Positions 11,717 through 22,996 of a stretch of DNA of 45,391 bases are shown piece by piece (within the stretch, counting starts at the first letter, position 1; the number at the start of each line of letters is the position of its first letter). The notes beneath the pieces are model-generated. The model was given only the letters and a program-made list of their open reading frames with translations. It ran no database searches and was not told the DNA's origin. Source of the DNA: Perkinsus olseni (lineage: Eukaryota; Perkinsozoa; Perkinsida); contig JABANN010000265.1 in the NCBI GenBank assembly GCA_013115125.1, positions 1 to 45,391 on the forward strand, in the 5' to 3' direction. Position numbers and translations under genes: made by a program.

Positions 11717-12484
11717 CGCAACCGAACCTTCACTATTCGGTCCAGTGTTTCCAAACACACTATGACTTTTAACTCAACATCATTATCTTTTTTGAAGAAG
11801 AGGGAGATTACTACAGTGCAGACATAGCCACGAGAGTGCGATACAGATGGTTGGCTATTACTGCCAAGTAAATCAATGCCGAGATATAGTCCAACACTAC
11901 ACCGAACTATACTACAGCAAATGTATGCAATCTCACATAGCAACAGCAGCAGCAGTAGTAGCACCGTCAGTAGTAGCCATGACCTGAACTCGCTCTCCGC
12001 TCTTAGCGTCATGTACAAGCGCAAGCCTCGTTCTCGACGAAAGCGTATAGACAATACAGTAAATATAGTAGTATCAATAGAAACTCCCACGAAGCAGTTA
12101 AGGAGGAATGATATCTGCTCGCAGGCGGCTAGCTCAATCGAAAGGAATAAGTAGAAGAAGGACAGTAGGTGGGGTATAACAAACAAACCACATAGTTCCC
12201 TATTTAATCAATATCAGCACGAGCAGAAAAAAGATCATTTTCGCAAGCGTCGAATGTTCTGCCTCGGCCTCAATGCACTACGAGGAAGTATTGCTACGCC
12301 ATCAGGCTATGTACAGGACCCTAGTCCAAAGTAAACGACATAACCCTAGCAGTAGACGACGCCAACTCCAACCAACAAACACACAAGCAGCAAGAGATAC
12401 CACCCTACACCCCAGTACGGGCGATAGTCATCCTTATTACTCTTTAGCAGCGGAGACAGATGATACATTACCTCCCCAAGCAGG
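11717..12484. other. Low-complexity intergenic region
   Basis: The stretch is rich in AGC/AGT trinucleotides (about 11940-11990) and A/C-rich runs. The trinucleotide run makes a poly-Leu frame on the minus strand (11605-12186) and a poly-Ser frame on the plus strand; neither shows a domain, and I read both as by-products of the repeat. It probably carries the 3' UTR of the acidic zinc-ribbon gene and the promoter of the polycystin-like gene. Confidence 0.5.
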
Positions 12485-13623
12485 CTACATGACCTGCCCT
12501 AAATTAGCAGCTGATACGACCGCATCGCCGAGGAAGGAGGGCAGAACTCTATCACTCCAGGAGTCACCGTGACCCACCGAAGTGAAGAGCCTAGGGCCTT
12601 CCTCTCCAGCGTTGTGTGTAGTGTCTTCCAGCTCAATGATGATATCCTCATCATCAAAGTCCTCTTCATCGTCGACGCAATCCGACTCGTCAGATTCCGA
12701 GTCGCTACTGTCCGACGAACAGTCAGATTCATCCGAGAGCTCCGAGAGACAATCATCATCGCTGACATCTTCGTCCTCGTCTTCATCATGTCCATTCCGT
12801 AGCGGCACTTCCTCTTCTTCATAACCCCGGCCATATGAGCGACCGAGGTCATTAGTTTCGCCGTTGCGAGCCTTCAGACTGGCAAAGGTTGGAGGTAGAC
12901 ACAAAGGTGTCGGGATCTCCGGTAACCTGGCCGGCAATGCGCTCGAAGCCACGACCCCGGGCTCGCGCTGTTTCATAAACAGGTTAGAGCCATCTCTACT
13001 GGTCGTTATCACAAGACGCAAGCCGGACGCCTTGAGAGAACCTGAGCCGCACTACTACAGGAGAGAAGGGAAACGCCGGTCTCGGGCAGTACCCGCTCTA
13101 TTGAGCCCAGATGCGCACGTCTGCGAGGCCGAGTTCCTCCTCCTTCTAACTCCATTAGGACTCGGTATCCCACAGTAGGCGCAGAAGGCTACAAAAGGAG
13201 ACATCAGCTACTGCTGCTCCACAACACAACGCAGACACAATCCCGCACTAGCTACGTGGAAGCATGACCCTCTCCCGTCTGCCTACCTCCTCCAGCCACA
13301 GTCAGCTTGTGGCACCGACGGCAATTAGTCCACTGCCCGAACAAACTAGCTACACTTTCTGCTGAGCCTCCGTCCACAACCTCATCGTTGCTGGACGGAT
13401 TTGTTCTAGCTTCTCCTTTGGCATTGCATTGGCTCTCTATAGCAGACTCTGTGGTGGTGTTGAGAGTAGCAGTAGCAGTATCTCCAATGATCGAGACGGC
13501 GGGAACTAACGGCGGCAGCACATCTTGATAACTCATTAGCGGCAAAACTCTGCGCATCGTCAACATTCCGTCGTCCAATACCCCCCCCCCAACGCAAGCC
13601 ATAATCGAAGTCATCGGAAACAT
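12485..13623 (-). CDS. Acidic zinc-ribbon protein, function unknown
   Basis: Three exons on the minus strand (13623-13287, 13198-13093, 13041-12485) join in frame across introns of about 88 and 51 nt. A Ser/Thr/Glu-rich N-terminus leads to two CxxC pairs split by the first intron (NCRRCHK and FCAYCG), which together would form a four-cysteine zinc ribbon at about residues 98-120. A basic stretch with VRRRRN follows, then a hydrophobic strand-like piece (LRLVITTSRDGSNLF), and a very acidic tail with long Asp/Glu/Ser runs (about residues 190-290). Such acidic tails occur in nuclear and RNA-related proteins, but I do not recognise the family. Exon 1 contains a run of ten G, a likely site of length variation. 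Start at 13623 is the first in-frame ATG. Confidence 0.6.
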
Positions 13624-13653
13624 GCAAGGAACATAACAACAGCCCAGTTCAAT

Positions 13654-14141
13654 CTAATCCTCATCGGCAAGACGCTCCAAACTCCGCGTCTTCATATTAG
13701 ATAACATCGCTGCAGAGAGATTGTGGAGAGGGACCCGCCGACCGGCACTACTACATTTAAACTGAGACTTGTGGATCTCTGCCTGAACCTCGTCCAAAGT
13801 GTACTGCTCAATCGGGAACTCGTAGTCCGTACCATCCTGCATTTTGAAGTGGGCCCTCGCAGGTGTGTCGTAACCATATAGCTCATACGACGTCTGAGCT
13901 CGAACAGTAACAGGCTAGAGGAGGCCCGACTGTCCTCACCTTCAGCTGGGGGAACTTCCGCTGTATCCGGTCACTCTGCATGTGCATGATGAGCCGCCTA
14001 GCCGTCTCCGTGCGAGCCCTACCAGGGTTGTACCTTAAGGCGAGATCCAGAAGGCACTCCAGCAGCGATCGTAGACTACCCAACGTGAACGCTTTCCACG
14101 TGAGCGAGTATGTCCAGCTTGTGGAAGACCTTGTACCTCAT
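13654..14141 (-). CDS. Mitochondrial ribosomal protein with L51/S25/CI-B8-type domain (mL43-like)
   Basis: Three exons (14141-14080, 14033-13940, 13893-13654) are joined by two introns of exactly 46 nt and give 131 residues. The order of elements fits the thioredoxin-like L51/S25/CI-B8 domain: a strand with HVGYNPG, a helix TETARRLIMHMQSDRI, the KFPQLK turn, a strand (YELYGYD), and the closing helix TLDEVQAEIHKSQ. Known members are mitoribosomal L43 and S25 and the complex I subunit NDUFA2; length suits mL43. The tail beyond the domain is basic. An alternative first exon reading straight through the first intron is also open, so the N-terminus is uncertain. Lies 30 bp from the gene downstream and about 120 bp from the one upstream, all on the same strand. 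Confidence 0.55.
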
Positions 14142-14262
14142 TTGGCCACCGAGGAGCGGCAGTCTAACACCCAAACTCCTGAGACTAAACACCGCCGTCG
14201 CCTTCAGAGCTAAACAACATGCCAGACCAGAAACTTAGTTTCACAATCGTATCAGGCATGGG

Positions 14263-15624
14263 TCAGATGCGGGACAGCTCGTTCTGTAGGATGCAACGGC
14301 GCCCACTGGTCACTGGGGTTATCCAATGCTGCAGCTTTTCGCCTCGAAACAGGACCATATCCCCTCTTTGCAGTGGCACCTTGTAGCCCTCCTCTCTAGA
14401 GCACTTGAAGCAGTTCACGCCTCCGGTAAAGTCGAGACCCGGGGTAGACAGTAGGCACACAAGCGTAACGAGAGAGTAGTTATCAACGTGCTTCTGTATC
14501 ATACCATCACCCTTACTGGTGTCGTAAACTATATATTCCATCTCGGGGTAGGAGTGCTCGTACTCGTCGAGGATGCCCCAGAGTCTGTCCGAGGCGTACT
14601 TACTAGCCGCCGAAATCTTCCGGTAGAGGTCGGGTTGTCGCAGTCTGAGCAGAGGCTGCCCACCGCCATTAGACGATAAGAGACTCATCATACCTCATTT
14701 GCACCTCGACTCTGAAGGCTCTGTGCTTGTACTCTAGATTGGCTTTACGGTCCTCAATCTGCTGGACGGTAGGATCAGCGGCAACAGCACAGACAGTGGC
14801 GATCTCAGACGCGCTGAGGAAAGCCTATAATGAGGAGTATGATAAGATATGCAGAGCAAGAAGAGCCCGCAGTACTACAGGTAAAACGATGAAGTCCCTA
14901 TAGCTCTTCGGGGATCTGAATATCGCACAAGTGGAGTCGAACCGCGCCATGCCGAAGTTATCCACAAACTCCCCGAGGCGCTTGTGGGAGAGCCTCAGGC
15001 GATAGCCCTTGAGGGCGAAGGGGGGCAACCCGTCTTTTACATGTAGACGCCTAATGAGGACGGTGACCTCCAGCCATGATAACAGGCGAAGACCATGGCC
15101 AGGAGGCAGCTGGATTGACCCGCACTACCGCGAGGATGATCTCTTAGCCGTGCCGATACTGGGGCTGCGGTCCTTGCCAGAAAAACCACTTGTGGAGACC
15201 TCGGCCGCCTCAGAGGAAGCCTTCGCCGAAGGACTAGAACAGATAACAGACGCGATGGACGCCCGCGGCCATTACCTGTCCGACCGGTGGCTGCACGAGC
15301 CGCTTTCGCTGTCGCCCGATGATGAGGATGAAGAGGAGCAGCAGCTCGAGAGCTCCTCGACTCGCGAGAGATCGCCAGTGACATGGGCTGCCGACCAGAG
15401 GAGTCTGCCTGAGTCAAGCTTGCTCACACCACCTCTCACCAACTGCAAGAACTACTGTCAGTAACGATAGGCTTGAGCCGGACCTGCTGCCCTGTCACAT
15501 GGTCAGTCCCCGGCTCGGCTCCTCTCAAACTCGCCGGCATCTTCCCCACAATGGTTTCTATTCGCGATTTCTCCGGGGAAGTAGCCAAGTCTCCCTGGGA
15601 CGCATGAGTGTAAGACGGACACAT
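14263..15624 (-). CDS. Prolyl 4-hydroxylase-like 2-oxoglutarate/Fe(II) oxygenase
   Basis: These enzymes use Fe(II), O2 and 2-oxoglutarate to hydroxylate a protein or small substrate. Six exons are predicted (15624-15484, 15442-15276, 15233-15129, 15050-14880, 14825-14694, 14655-14263) with introns of 38-78 nt. The first 120 or so residues are Ser-rich and probably disordered. The catalytic domain at the C-terminus shows the metal ligands HxD (QKHVDN) and the distal His in LQHWITP, with Arg nine residues after it (GRR) for the 2-oxoglutarate carboxylate. A jelly-roll strand pattern surrounds them (EYIVYD, FTGGVNCF, LQRGDMVLFRGE). The catalytic core is well supported; the N-terminal exons rest on splice-site logic only. 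No signal peptide is evident, so a cytosolic or nuclear enzyme is more likely than an ER collagen-type one. Confidence 0.75.
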
Positions 15625-16830
15625 TATAGTGGAAGCAACGGAGAGATCAACAACAAGGCCTGATAACCGCTGCTCATCTGCTTCGATGTGAATGCCTGTT
15701 CAGAAGGGGCAGAATGGTCACCACGAAAGGGGACATCACCGCGCCACGATAGCTAACGCACACAGTCGACTCTCGACTGACGTGGAAGCCTCTCGCATTC
15801 ATCTGGGCGTCGTGGGAGCAGCAGTGCTCTCGAAGTGCTTTTAGTCGGTAACCAAGGCGCTGGTTCTCTCATAGCGCCATCAAGAATCGCTAATAGCTAA
15901 AGAGGTATATTGCGCCACCCTGGACCGAATGTGCATCCTGAGGGAGTGACTCTCGGAGCCGAGCTGGTTGCTCCTGTGTGAGAGTAAACCTAGTAGGGGG
16001 ATACGCCACTATAAGTGGCTCCTCTCTGGTCAGAACTCTCAAAGGAGTCTGAAGGACCATGTCAGTACCGTCTGTCCAGATAATCCTACGACAGACTCGA
16101 GCGTGTGTGACAGTATCAAAAGGGCACCTAAATAAAGCTGCCCTCAGGCAATCTCAAGCGTGATACGTCTCGAGCACGGGGACGAAGCCATTCAAGAGAG
16201 GAATGCTGTCAAATGGACCGGCATACGCATGGGGATAGCGGGAGGGCGACAAGACCTCTTAACCATCACCAACCAGTGACTACAGAAGAGCGCCATGCGA
16301 TGCCGGCTCTCGCCCCCCCCGATCAAACTCTACGAAGGGAGAGAATGCTCAGGGGCCAACAGCTAGCTCACTGTGGGCGATTCCCTTCGCATACGTTGAA
16401 CCAACTGGTTACCAAACCGAAAGCAAGAGCGCAAGATTCAAGAGAAAAAATGAGAGAAAATCACTCTGCTCAAGGATGGAACCAGGATCACACGCGCGTG
16501 TGACTGGACGCTCTACCACTACACCATTCTCCCAAGAACCTTACGATGGGACCGCGCGCGAGACCCGCGCCGCGAGTCTGCTGTCTCGGCGGTGAGACAC
16601 CTGGAGGCGAGTTCGTTGAAGCCTTCTACACAGGCGTGCGGTCTCGCGTGCCTCAGGCTAGCAGATAGGGACAGTCCAGGACTTAGGAGACAGGACGAGT
16701 ATCGAGATTCCTCCGCTAGACAGACTGAGGTTTTGCTCGGCCGGACTGAGGTATGCTCACGGCTCAGTAATTTATCTTTTGGCTTTTGTAGTTGGACCCC
16801 TAATGCCCATCAATACCCAGTCTTGATTGA
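15625..16830. other. Divergent intergenic region before the FUSC array
   Basis: The 1.2-kb stretch separates the minus-strand oxygenase gene from FUSC-1 and should contain both promoters. I find no convincing protein gene; the longest frame (16213-16503) is hydrophilic without a motif. A tRNA-like sequence lies within it and is listed separately. Confidence 0.6.
16470..16533 (-). pseudogene. tRNA-like sequence (degenerate tRNA or SINE head)
   Basis: On the minus strand a perfect A-box match (TGGTGTAGTGG, 16526-16516) is followed about 33 bp later by a B-box-like GGTTCCATCC (16483-16474) with one mismatch to consensus. Between them, where an anticodon arm belongs, is a 16-bp perfect palindrome (16488-16503) instead of a seven-base loop, and no acceptor stem closes properly. 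It could be a decayed tRNA gene or the 5' head of a tRNA-derived SINE. Confidence 0.4.
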
Positions 16831-19450
16831 ATGCCCTCCTTGAAGAACCCCCTCCACCCCCCTGCTGTGCCTGCTTTCGACCTTTGGCTGGCCCTTTTCT
16901 GCGGAGTGGTCACATGCTGCTCCTCCTTCATGATCTTCACCCCCGCTGTCACGGAAGTCTTCTCGGCTAACTTTCTGGTAAGGCCCGTCCACGGATTCAC
17001 TCCCCAACGACGTATGTCCAATGCAGTAACTCGCCCTTTCTCAGATACTTGGCGTAGTGATAGCGATCATCACAGCGCAACTAACTGTAGCGGACGCGAT
17101 CGAGTGGACCGCCAAAACTGTGATAGCCTCGTGGTATGGCGCTGGCTTGGGATGTCTAGTGGTAGTATTCGTGACAGCGGTTAACCATGGGAACTACGAT
17201 CCTTATATTGGCACCTTGGTGGCCGTCCCCTTTGCTATTCTGGTCTGTCTGGCTGAGCAATCTAGTGTTACGTACTGCAAGTTGAGCTCTATTTATCGAG
17301 GAGATAAGGCTCTCTTGTTAATTCTTATTGTTGTTGTTTTCGGTGGTGACGACCCTTACTGGGTCGCACTCACCGCTGCACTCGCCTACACTATTGGGAC
17401 CACCATCCCCCTCCTCGGCACTCTGCTACTCTGGGCGTTCCGTATCCTACCCCAAAACGGGCCTCCAGCGATACCGATGTTCGCCCATACAGTAGCTGCC
17501 TACTTCCAAGAGACTACCGCTGTTGCGCCTGTTGGTGAAGTCCAGGAGCAAGAGTTGGACTATCTATGGACGCAGGTTAACAAGGCCTACATGGCCGCCC
17601 TCCGCACACCGGATCTTCACCTTCGCGGCATCATGTTCTCTATGGTATCCTCCCTGGGTACTGTGCGACACTCGCTGAAATTCGCCGCGTACAGTGAGTC
17701 AGCCGTAGAGTATCTTTGGGAGCCTTTAGACTTCACTCTTAGCACGATCAGAGTTGAAGTTATTTGTCGGCTGCGCGCTGGTCACGACGATCGCGTCTTT
17801 AAGGCCGACCTGGGTGAGCTGTCGAGAGATCTACGGCGGAGGGTAACAGAGGCTACGGCTCACTACATGGAGGCAAGAGCTGAAGGCCGAGCGAAGGCCA
17901 TAGCCGAGTCCGAGTTGGCGAGGTTCGGATTTGCTACGCGAGAGATTGCCCGATTCACTGCCTTGCTGGGTGATTTTATCTTCAGACTCGAGAACCCTCC
18001 GTCCAGGATTCGAACCGGATGGGAATTGGTTAAATTCAAAGTCAAGGAGTGGCTCAAAAGGCCCCTGTTCGAGTCGCTGAACCCACCGACGCCGTGGAGG
18101 TTTCGACTGGCGTTTCCTATCCGATCTGGTTTGGGTGGCTGTATAGCAGCATGGATTATACTGGGCATTGGGGAGGCCTTGGAGGAGGTCCAGCAGTACG
18201 GTTTGTGGATGCTGCTGCCCTGTGTCTTCTGCTTCCTACCTACTCCGGGCGCCTCGCTGGTGAAGGGCAGTCGAAGAATTATTGGTACTATTCTTGCTGG
18301 TATCATAGCGGTGGTGTGCGTCTCCATCCACCCCTACAACGATGCCGCCTTTCTTGTAGAGCTCTTTGTCATATCCTTCGCGGGCAAGCTCATGAAGTGC
18401 CATCCGAATGTCGACTACGCCGGCTTGGTCTTCGCCTTCACTTGGTCTATCGTCGGCCTTCTTGCAGGGACGGACGGCCATCTGGAGGAGGGTGACATGA
18501 TCCTCCGCTCCTTGTACAGGGCGGTTCTAACACTTTGCGGGGTCATCCTTGCGACGTTGATATCGGCCCTGGTCTTGCCCGTGTTTGCCTACGGCCGGCT
18601 TACCCGAGCCACGGCCCGCAGTCTGCAGATGATCGGTGACACTGTTGCTGAGTGTGTCGATAGGATACAGACAGCGACTGTAGCCGACAGGCTCCCGCCA
18701 GGCTCAGTGGACGAGCGGGTCGTCAGCATCGGTGATGAGCTTATGAAGCACCACCAGGAACGCTGGTCGCAGGTTATGGACGCTACCGTCGAGACCAAGC
18801 TCTTCTCTCTCCTCCGTGGCTATTTCAGATCCGAGGAGCGTCGGGTCAATGCGTCCCACATTATTGCGGCTCAGCCACTGCTTGATAGGCTCAACAGGAG
18901 GACTATGGTGGTGGTCAGTGCCGCTGCCTCCTTCCATCCGAGTTGGAAATCCCTGAGTCCTGAGCTGGAGCGAGCCTTGCAAGCTCTGACCGTCTTTGCA
19001 GAGGATATGCGAACCGCTGCCCAGGAACTCGCAGGGGTGACCTTGAAGCATGGCAGCCACCTTGGTCTGTGGGAGTCCCGCACCGGTAGGTTCGACGAGG
19101 CAGTCTCCTTGCTTGGGAAGGTTGAGCGTCTCATGGGCGAGGCTCGGCAGAAAATACAGAAGGCACGTAAGAAGGTGGCAAGTAACGGTGACGGCAATGG
19201 TAACTGTGTGCCGGAGGAGAGCGATCTAGATGACCTCTACTCGCTGGTTCGGGCCTTGGGTGTCTTCGTAGAAGCTTGGAAGCATGTTGAGTATATGATG
19301 TACTTTGGCTACTTGAGAGGCTCCATCAACCCCTTCGACTTAAAGACGATGCAAAGCAAGAGTATCGACATGAGCAGGCGGACGTCTACCGGTGGTGTGC
19401 CGCGGCTAAGGACTCACTCCTTCGCTCCGCCATTATCTGGACAAGTATAA
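16831..19450 (+). CDS. FUSC-1: two-module FUSC/ALMT-type membrane transporter, divergent, two exons
   Basis: First gene of the array, about 850 residues. Exons 16831-16977 and 17045-19450. Exon 1 codes for transmembrane helix 1 (about residues 16-40). The first module runs to about residue 190 with VVIAIITAQL and a segment containing AVPFAILVCLAEQ. A soluble helical region follows to about 395, then the second module (about 410-570) with the superfamily signature GASLVKGSRR-IIGT and a Tyr-Ala-Gly-Leu-Val-Phe helix, then a second soluble helical tail. Proteins with this signature (FUSC, ArAE, plant ALMT) move organic anions or aromatic acids across membranes; the substrate here is unknown. Unlike its eight neighbours it has no intron between the modules. 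It also lacks the C-terminal histidine shared by the others (Ser in LYSLVRALGVF) and has a Gly/Asn linker near residue 765. Confidence 0.85.
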
Positions 19451-20208
19451 TTGCTACAATCAACTGTATAATCTTCATCGCCTCATGTAGTTTTTCATGC
19501 AGGATTTCGTATGAGCTCCGTGGGAAATTTTGATAACGTTGTATTCTCATCACCACTGCCGCCAAGGATTTTACTCCCTACTGGCCGTCTTGCGTTGCGG
19601 GCAGTTCCTAATTACGGTCGTCGAGTTGTATTGCACAGGTCTCAGGCAACGATGAATCGGGTCCTTGTCCCTTTCGGCGAAGTGCGGTGATGGAGGTACT
19701 ATTGTGGGGCATGCTGGAAGGTGGTATGCTTGGCATTTAATCATCATCGTGGCTTGTAATACCATTGCGACCGGAGTCGAACGGCAACTCGGTAGTCCAT
19801 AGAGGAATTGCGTCTGGATTCTTGCCGACAGTGGCGTGATACGACGATTGCAATCCTCATTTTTGTGTAAGAGTCGCTGCCTCTCATACTAGATAGTATG
19901 GTGACTGCTTCAGCTACGGCATGGCTATTGACATGGACTCTATCCGGTCCCTTCAGGAGTTTCGATCTAGGTTTGAGTAAGCGACAGAGCGTGCGAAGGC
20001 TGGGTAGGGTGGTCGCTACCCCAGAGGACTCTTTGAGTCGGAAATAGCTCAGTCAGGACTCGGGAGGAGCTGATTGAAGTCTTGCAGGAGATCTCGGTTG
20101 TGAACTTGGATTTTTGCGCCCTGCCTTGCAGGACCTGTACTGGCGTGTTCCCAGGAGGGAATGCTCGCGGTACCTTTCTTCCCGATAGTTTTGAATTTCT
20201 TTGTATGC
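19451..20208. other. Spacer between FUSC-1 and FUSC-2
   Basis: No open frame with a motif on either strand. It should hold the end of one transcript and the promoter of the next. The frame of FUSC-2 is open further upstream to an ATG at 20161. Confidence 0.6.
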
Positions 20209-22849
20209 ATGCCATTCACTTCCTCGCCGCCGTCCATTCTATCATATGATTTCTTTTCAGCGGTGCTGTCTGGCCTGGCAGCCTGCGCTTGCTTTTATGC
20301 CGGCCTACTGCCGATTGGAGACTTATCAGGGTTGTCGGTAATACCTGGGGGAGGGGTCTGTTCTAGGAGTAATGGCTCGTATTAGGAGCGTGTCCTTTGG
20401 CAGGTATTAGCTCCCGTGTGGGCCGGTGTCGTTACCTATATCGACATCAAAACAACTGCTGATTGGTGCTTAAAGAGCATAGCCGCAGCCATCATCGGCG
20501 CTGTGGTTGGCATCGGTGTCGGCTCGGCAGTCCATGCCTTCGTCTCAGTAGATTTCGTACAGTACGTCGGCGTGGTAGTTATGATACCATTCGCAATGGT
20601 ATTAGCGTTGAGCGAGCCTTCGACGGGCTGTAAGCTGACCCACGTTTATCGGTATGATGTGGCTCTGGTGACCTCATATGTGGTCGTTGCCTTCGGTCCT
20701 GGGGATGTTCTCACGAGATCACTTGTGATTTGTCTGAGCTTCGTCGCTGGCTCGTTGGTGCCACTGGCTCTTGTAGTGCTCGCTAACGCTGTTTGGGAAG
20801 TTCCTCGGGCGACGGCCCCTGCCCTGCCAGCGTTCGCGACTCGCGCTGCCGGCTTCTTCGAGATGCTGGCCACCCTTGCGATGACGGGAGAGTGCCAGGC
20901 GGAGTGGCTAGACAAGGAGCGCCTAGAATTCGAGAAAGTCTGGGGAGAGGCAATGAGGGTCGTGACCACAGATCCTCACTTGAGGGCTGTCATCTATCGG
21001 ATGGCTGCCGAGCTTTTCGCCATGCGGAAAACTATAAGGGGCGGGCTGTACAGCGAAGGCATTCTGGAGGTCATGTGGAACTCGCTGCTGGCGGATATTA
21101 CCGAACTGCGCCTTCAAGTTGTATTCTGGTTGCGAACGCTCACTAGGCCGAGAAGTCGGGACCCGAAAGAAGTCGAGGGACCCCACTTGAAAGAGAACGC
21201 AGCGAAACTTGAGGCCTTGCTGCTTGAGAAATCACTGGACTACAGCCGTCTGCAGGTCTCAGGCCGATCGAGGATCGTGCCCGCTGAGGATGTGGTGCGC
21301 TTTCAATATGCCTGCTCAGCCATGACCAGGTTTGCTGTCCTCGCGCAGGAGTTCCATGAGATACTGCGAGCTAAAGAAGAGGACATGGACGGAAGCCGCA
21401 GAGCGGTAATACAGGGCATAATTTCGTGGCGCGCGGTCAGACGTGACTTTTTTATTCCAGAGGTTGAGCAGTTTTTGGAAGTATATCAAGCGCGTTTGGG
21501 ACTATTGGAAGCACTGGCTACGGATTCCATGGTTTTCCAGCGGTCCCTTTAGCGGGAAGATATCGTCGAGACTGGCATTTCCAGTTCGCCTTGGTCTCTC
21601 TCTTACAATAGCGTGTATATTAGTTATAACCTGGGCCCGAGCGATGCCCTCCATGGCCCCTCACGCCCTGTGGGGCGTCCTCCCGGTTATGTTCTGTCTG
21701 GTACCGACGGCTGGAGCATCTTTGGTGAAGGGAACTCGTCGTATGGTGGGTACTGTCTTGGCGTCCGGTATAGCCATCGCTTGTGTGGCGATCCATCCTC
21801 ACAATATGGAAGCATTTTTTGTTGAACTTTTCATTATAACTTTCGTTGGTAAACTGGCTAGCTTCAAGCCTAAAATTGGCTACGCTGGCCTAGTATTCAG
21901 TTTGACCTGGACGATCATTGCGATCATGCCAGCGACCTTCGACGGTGACGAGCCATTCAGGACTGTACTCACCTCGGCGCTTTGGCGGATGGCGCTGACT
22001 AGCACTGGTGTAGCAGCGGCCACAGTGATGTCTTGGATCGTTTTCCCGACGTTTTCTACAACGAAAATGGAGCGCCTGACGGCCTGGGAGTTGGTCTCGC
22101 AGGTAAATTTGGTCACCACTGCCTTGGAGCGGCTCGTAGGGATTCATCAACCCGAAGCCAGCTCGGAAGCGGTGGGACCGGAGGTTGGCGGTGTTCTCTA
22201 TTTGTCCAGCGCTGAGCGCCACGCCTTGGAGTTGGATGCCAATGCCGAAGCCGCGATACTTGGAAAATTGAGGGCGCTGGGGCTCCCGACTCTGCGAGTA
22301 TTGGACGTGCAGGGGGATATCGACCGACTTGGCCGGAGCGCTATAGTGGCCCATGTGGCCATGACTGATTGCGCTATGGTCATCGAGGACCCAGCCGCCG
22401 GAGAGCTCTTAGAGCCACTCAAAGGCCTTTTATCGGGCATTGTGATGGCCCTGAAAGATTCGGTGTCGAGGGTTGTATTGTTCATAGTAGACACTAGCAA
22501 TCTGATGCCTGATGGACTGCAGAGTTCGGCACATATGCGAGACCCTGGGGTGCAGCTGCAACGGACGTATGATGCCTTTGTGAGACTGAGAGAGAAGCTT
22601 ATCACTTTGCCAGTGGATGGCAACTCGGACCTCATGGCCAACGTCCTCAGCTCTGGCGGCATCCGCTTTTACCACGCTATTTATACACTCTCGCTGTTCA
22701 TCGAGGACTGGCGGGATATTGAATCTTCTCTGCGCGGTTTTGATGGTGGACCGGCGAGAGATGTTGATGCTGTAGACGCTGTGCCTCTTGAGGTGGAAGA
22801 TCTTGCTGTCGCTCCGGTGTCCCTCCCTAGAATTGCCCCGACATCATAG
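20209..22849 (+). CDS. FUSC-2: two-module FUSC-type membrane transporter, divergent
   Basis: Exons 20209-20337, 20404-21405 and 21461-22849 join in phase 0 to give 839 residues. The start at 20209 (MPFTSSPPSILSYDFF) is preferred over the in-frame ATG at 20161 because it matches the N-termini of the neighbours in length and pattern. Exon 2 opens VLAPVWAG as in class A genes, but the sequence YRYDVALVTSYVVVAFG differs from the class A segment. The second module keeps GASLVKGTRRMVGT and the helix with IGYAGLVF. The tail carries FYHAIYTLSLFIEDW, the form common to the family. Introns are 66 and 55 nt. It groups loosely with class A but is an outlier; a separate substrate is possible. Confidence 0.87.
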
Positions 22850-22996
22850 CGATGCCTCGGAACGTCGGCTGATTTGTTCTCGTTTGTAAGTGTCATATGA
22901 TTTTTCAACCAACCTTTCAACCCTGCTTGCGTTCACCGGGGCTACTGAGTGAGTGGTCGGACGCCCTGTTTCCCGTAGTGGCTTTATTACTGTAAT

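Noticed and set aside
11605-12186. 193-codon minus-strand frame with a poly-Leu stretch
   Set aside because: The Leu run comes from AGC/AGT trinucleotide repeats and the rest has no domain. It overlaps the first exon of the polycystin-like gene in another frame.
15009-15464. 151-codon acidic frame on the plus strand
   Set aside because: It lies opposite the Ser-rich N-terminal exons of the oxygenase gene, whose splice joins lead to a strong catalytic domain. Acidic codons are the reverse of the Ser-rich ones. It is not fully excluded.
16213-16503. 96-codon hydrophilic frame upstream of the array
   Set aside because: It has no motif, overlaps the tRNA-like sequence and has no splice partner.
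18007-18017. Perfect B-box-like sequence on the minus strand within FUSC-1
   Set aside because: No A box or cloverleaf nearby, and it lies in a conserved coding stretch, so it is chance.
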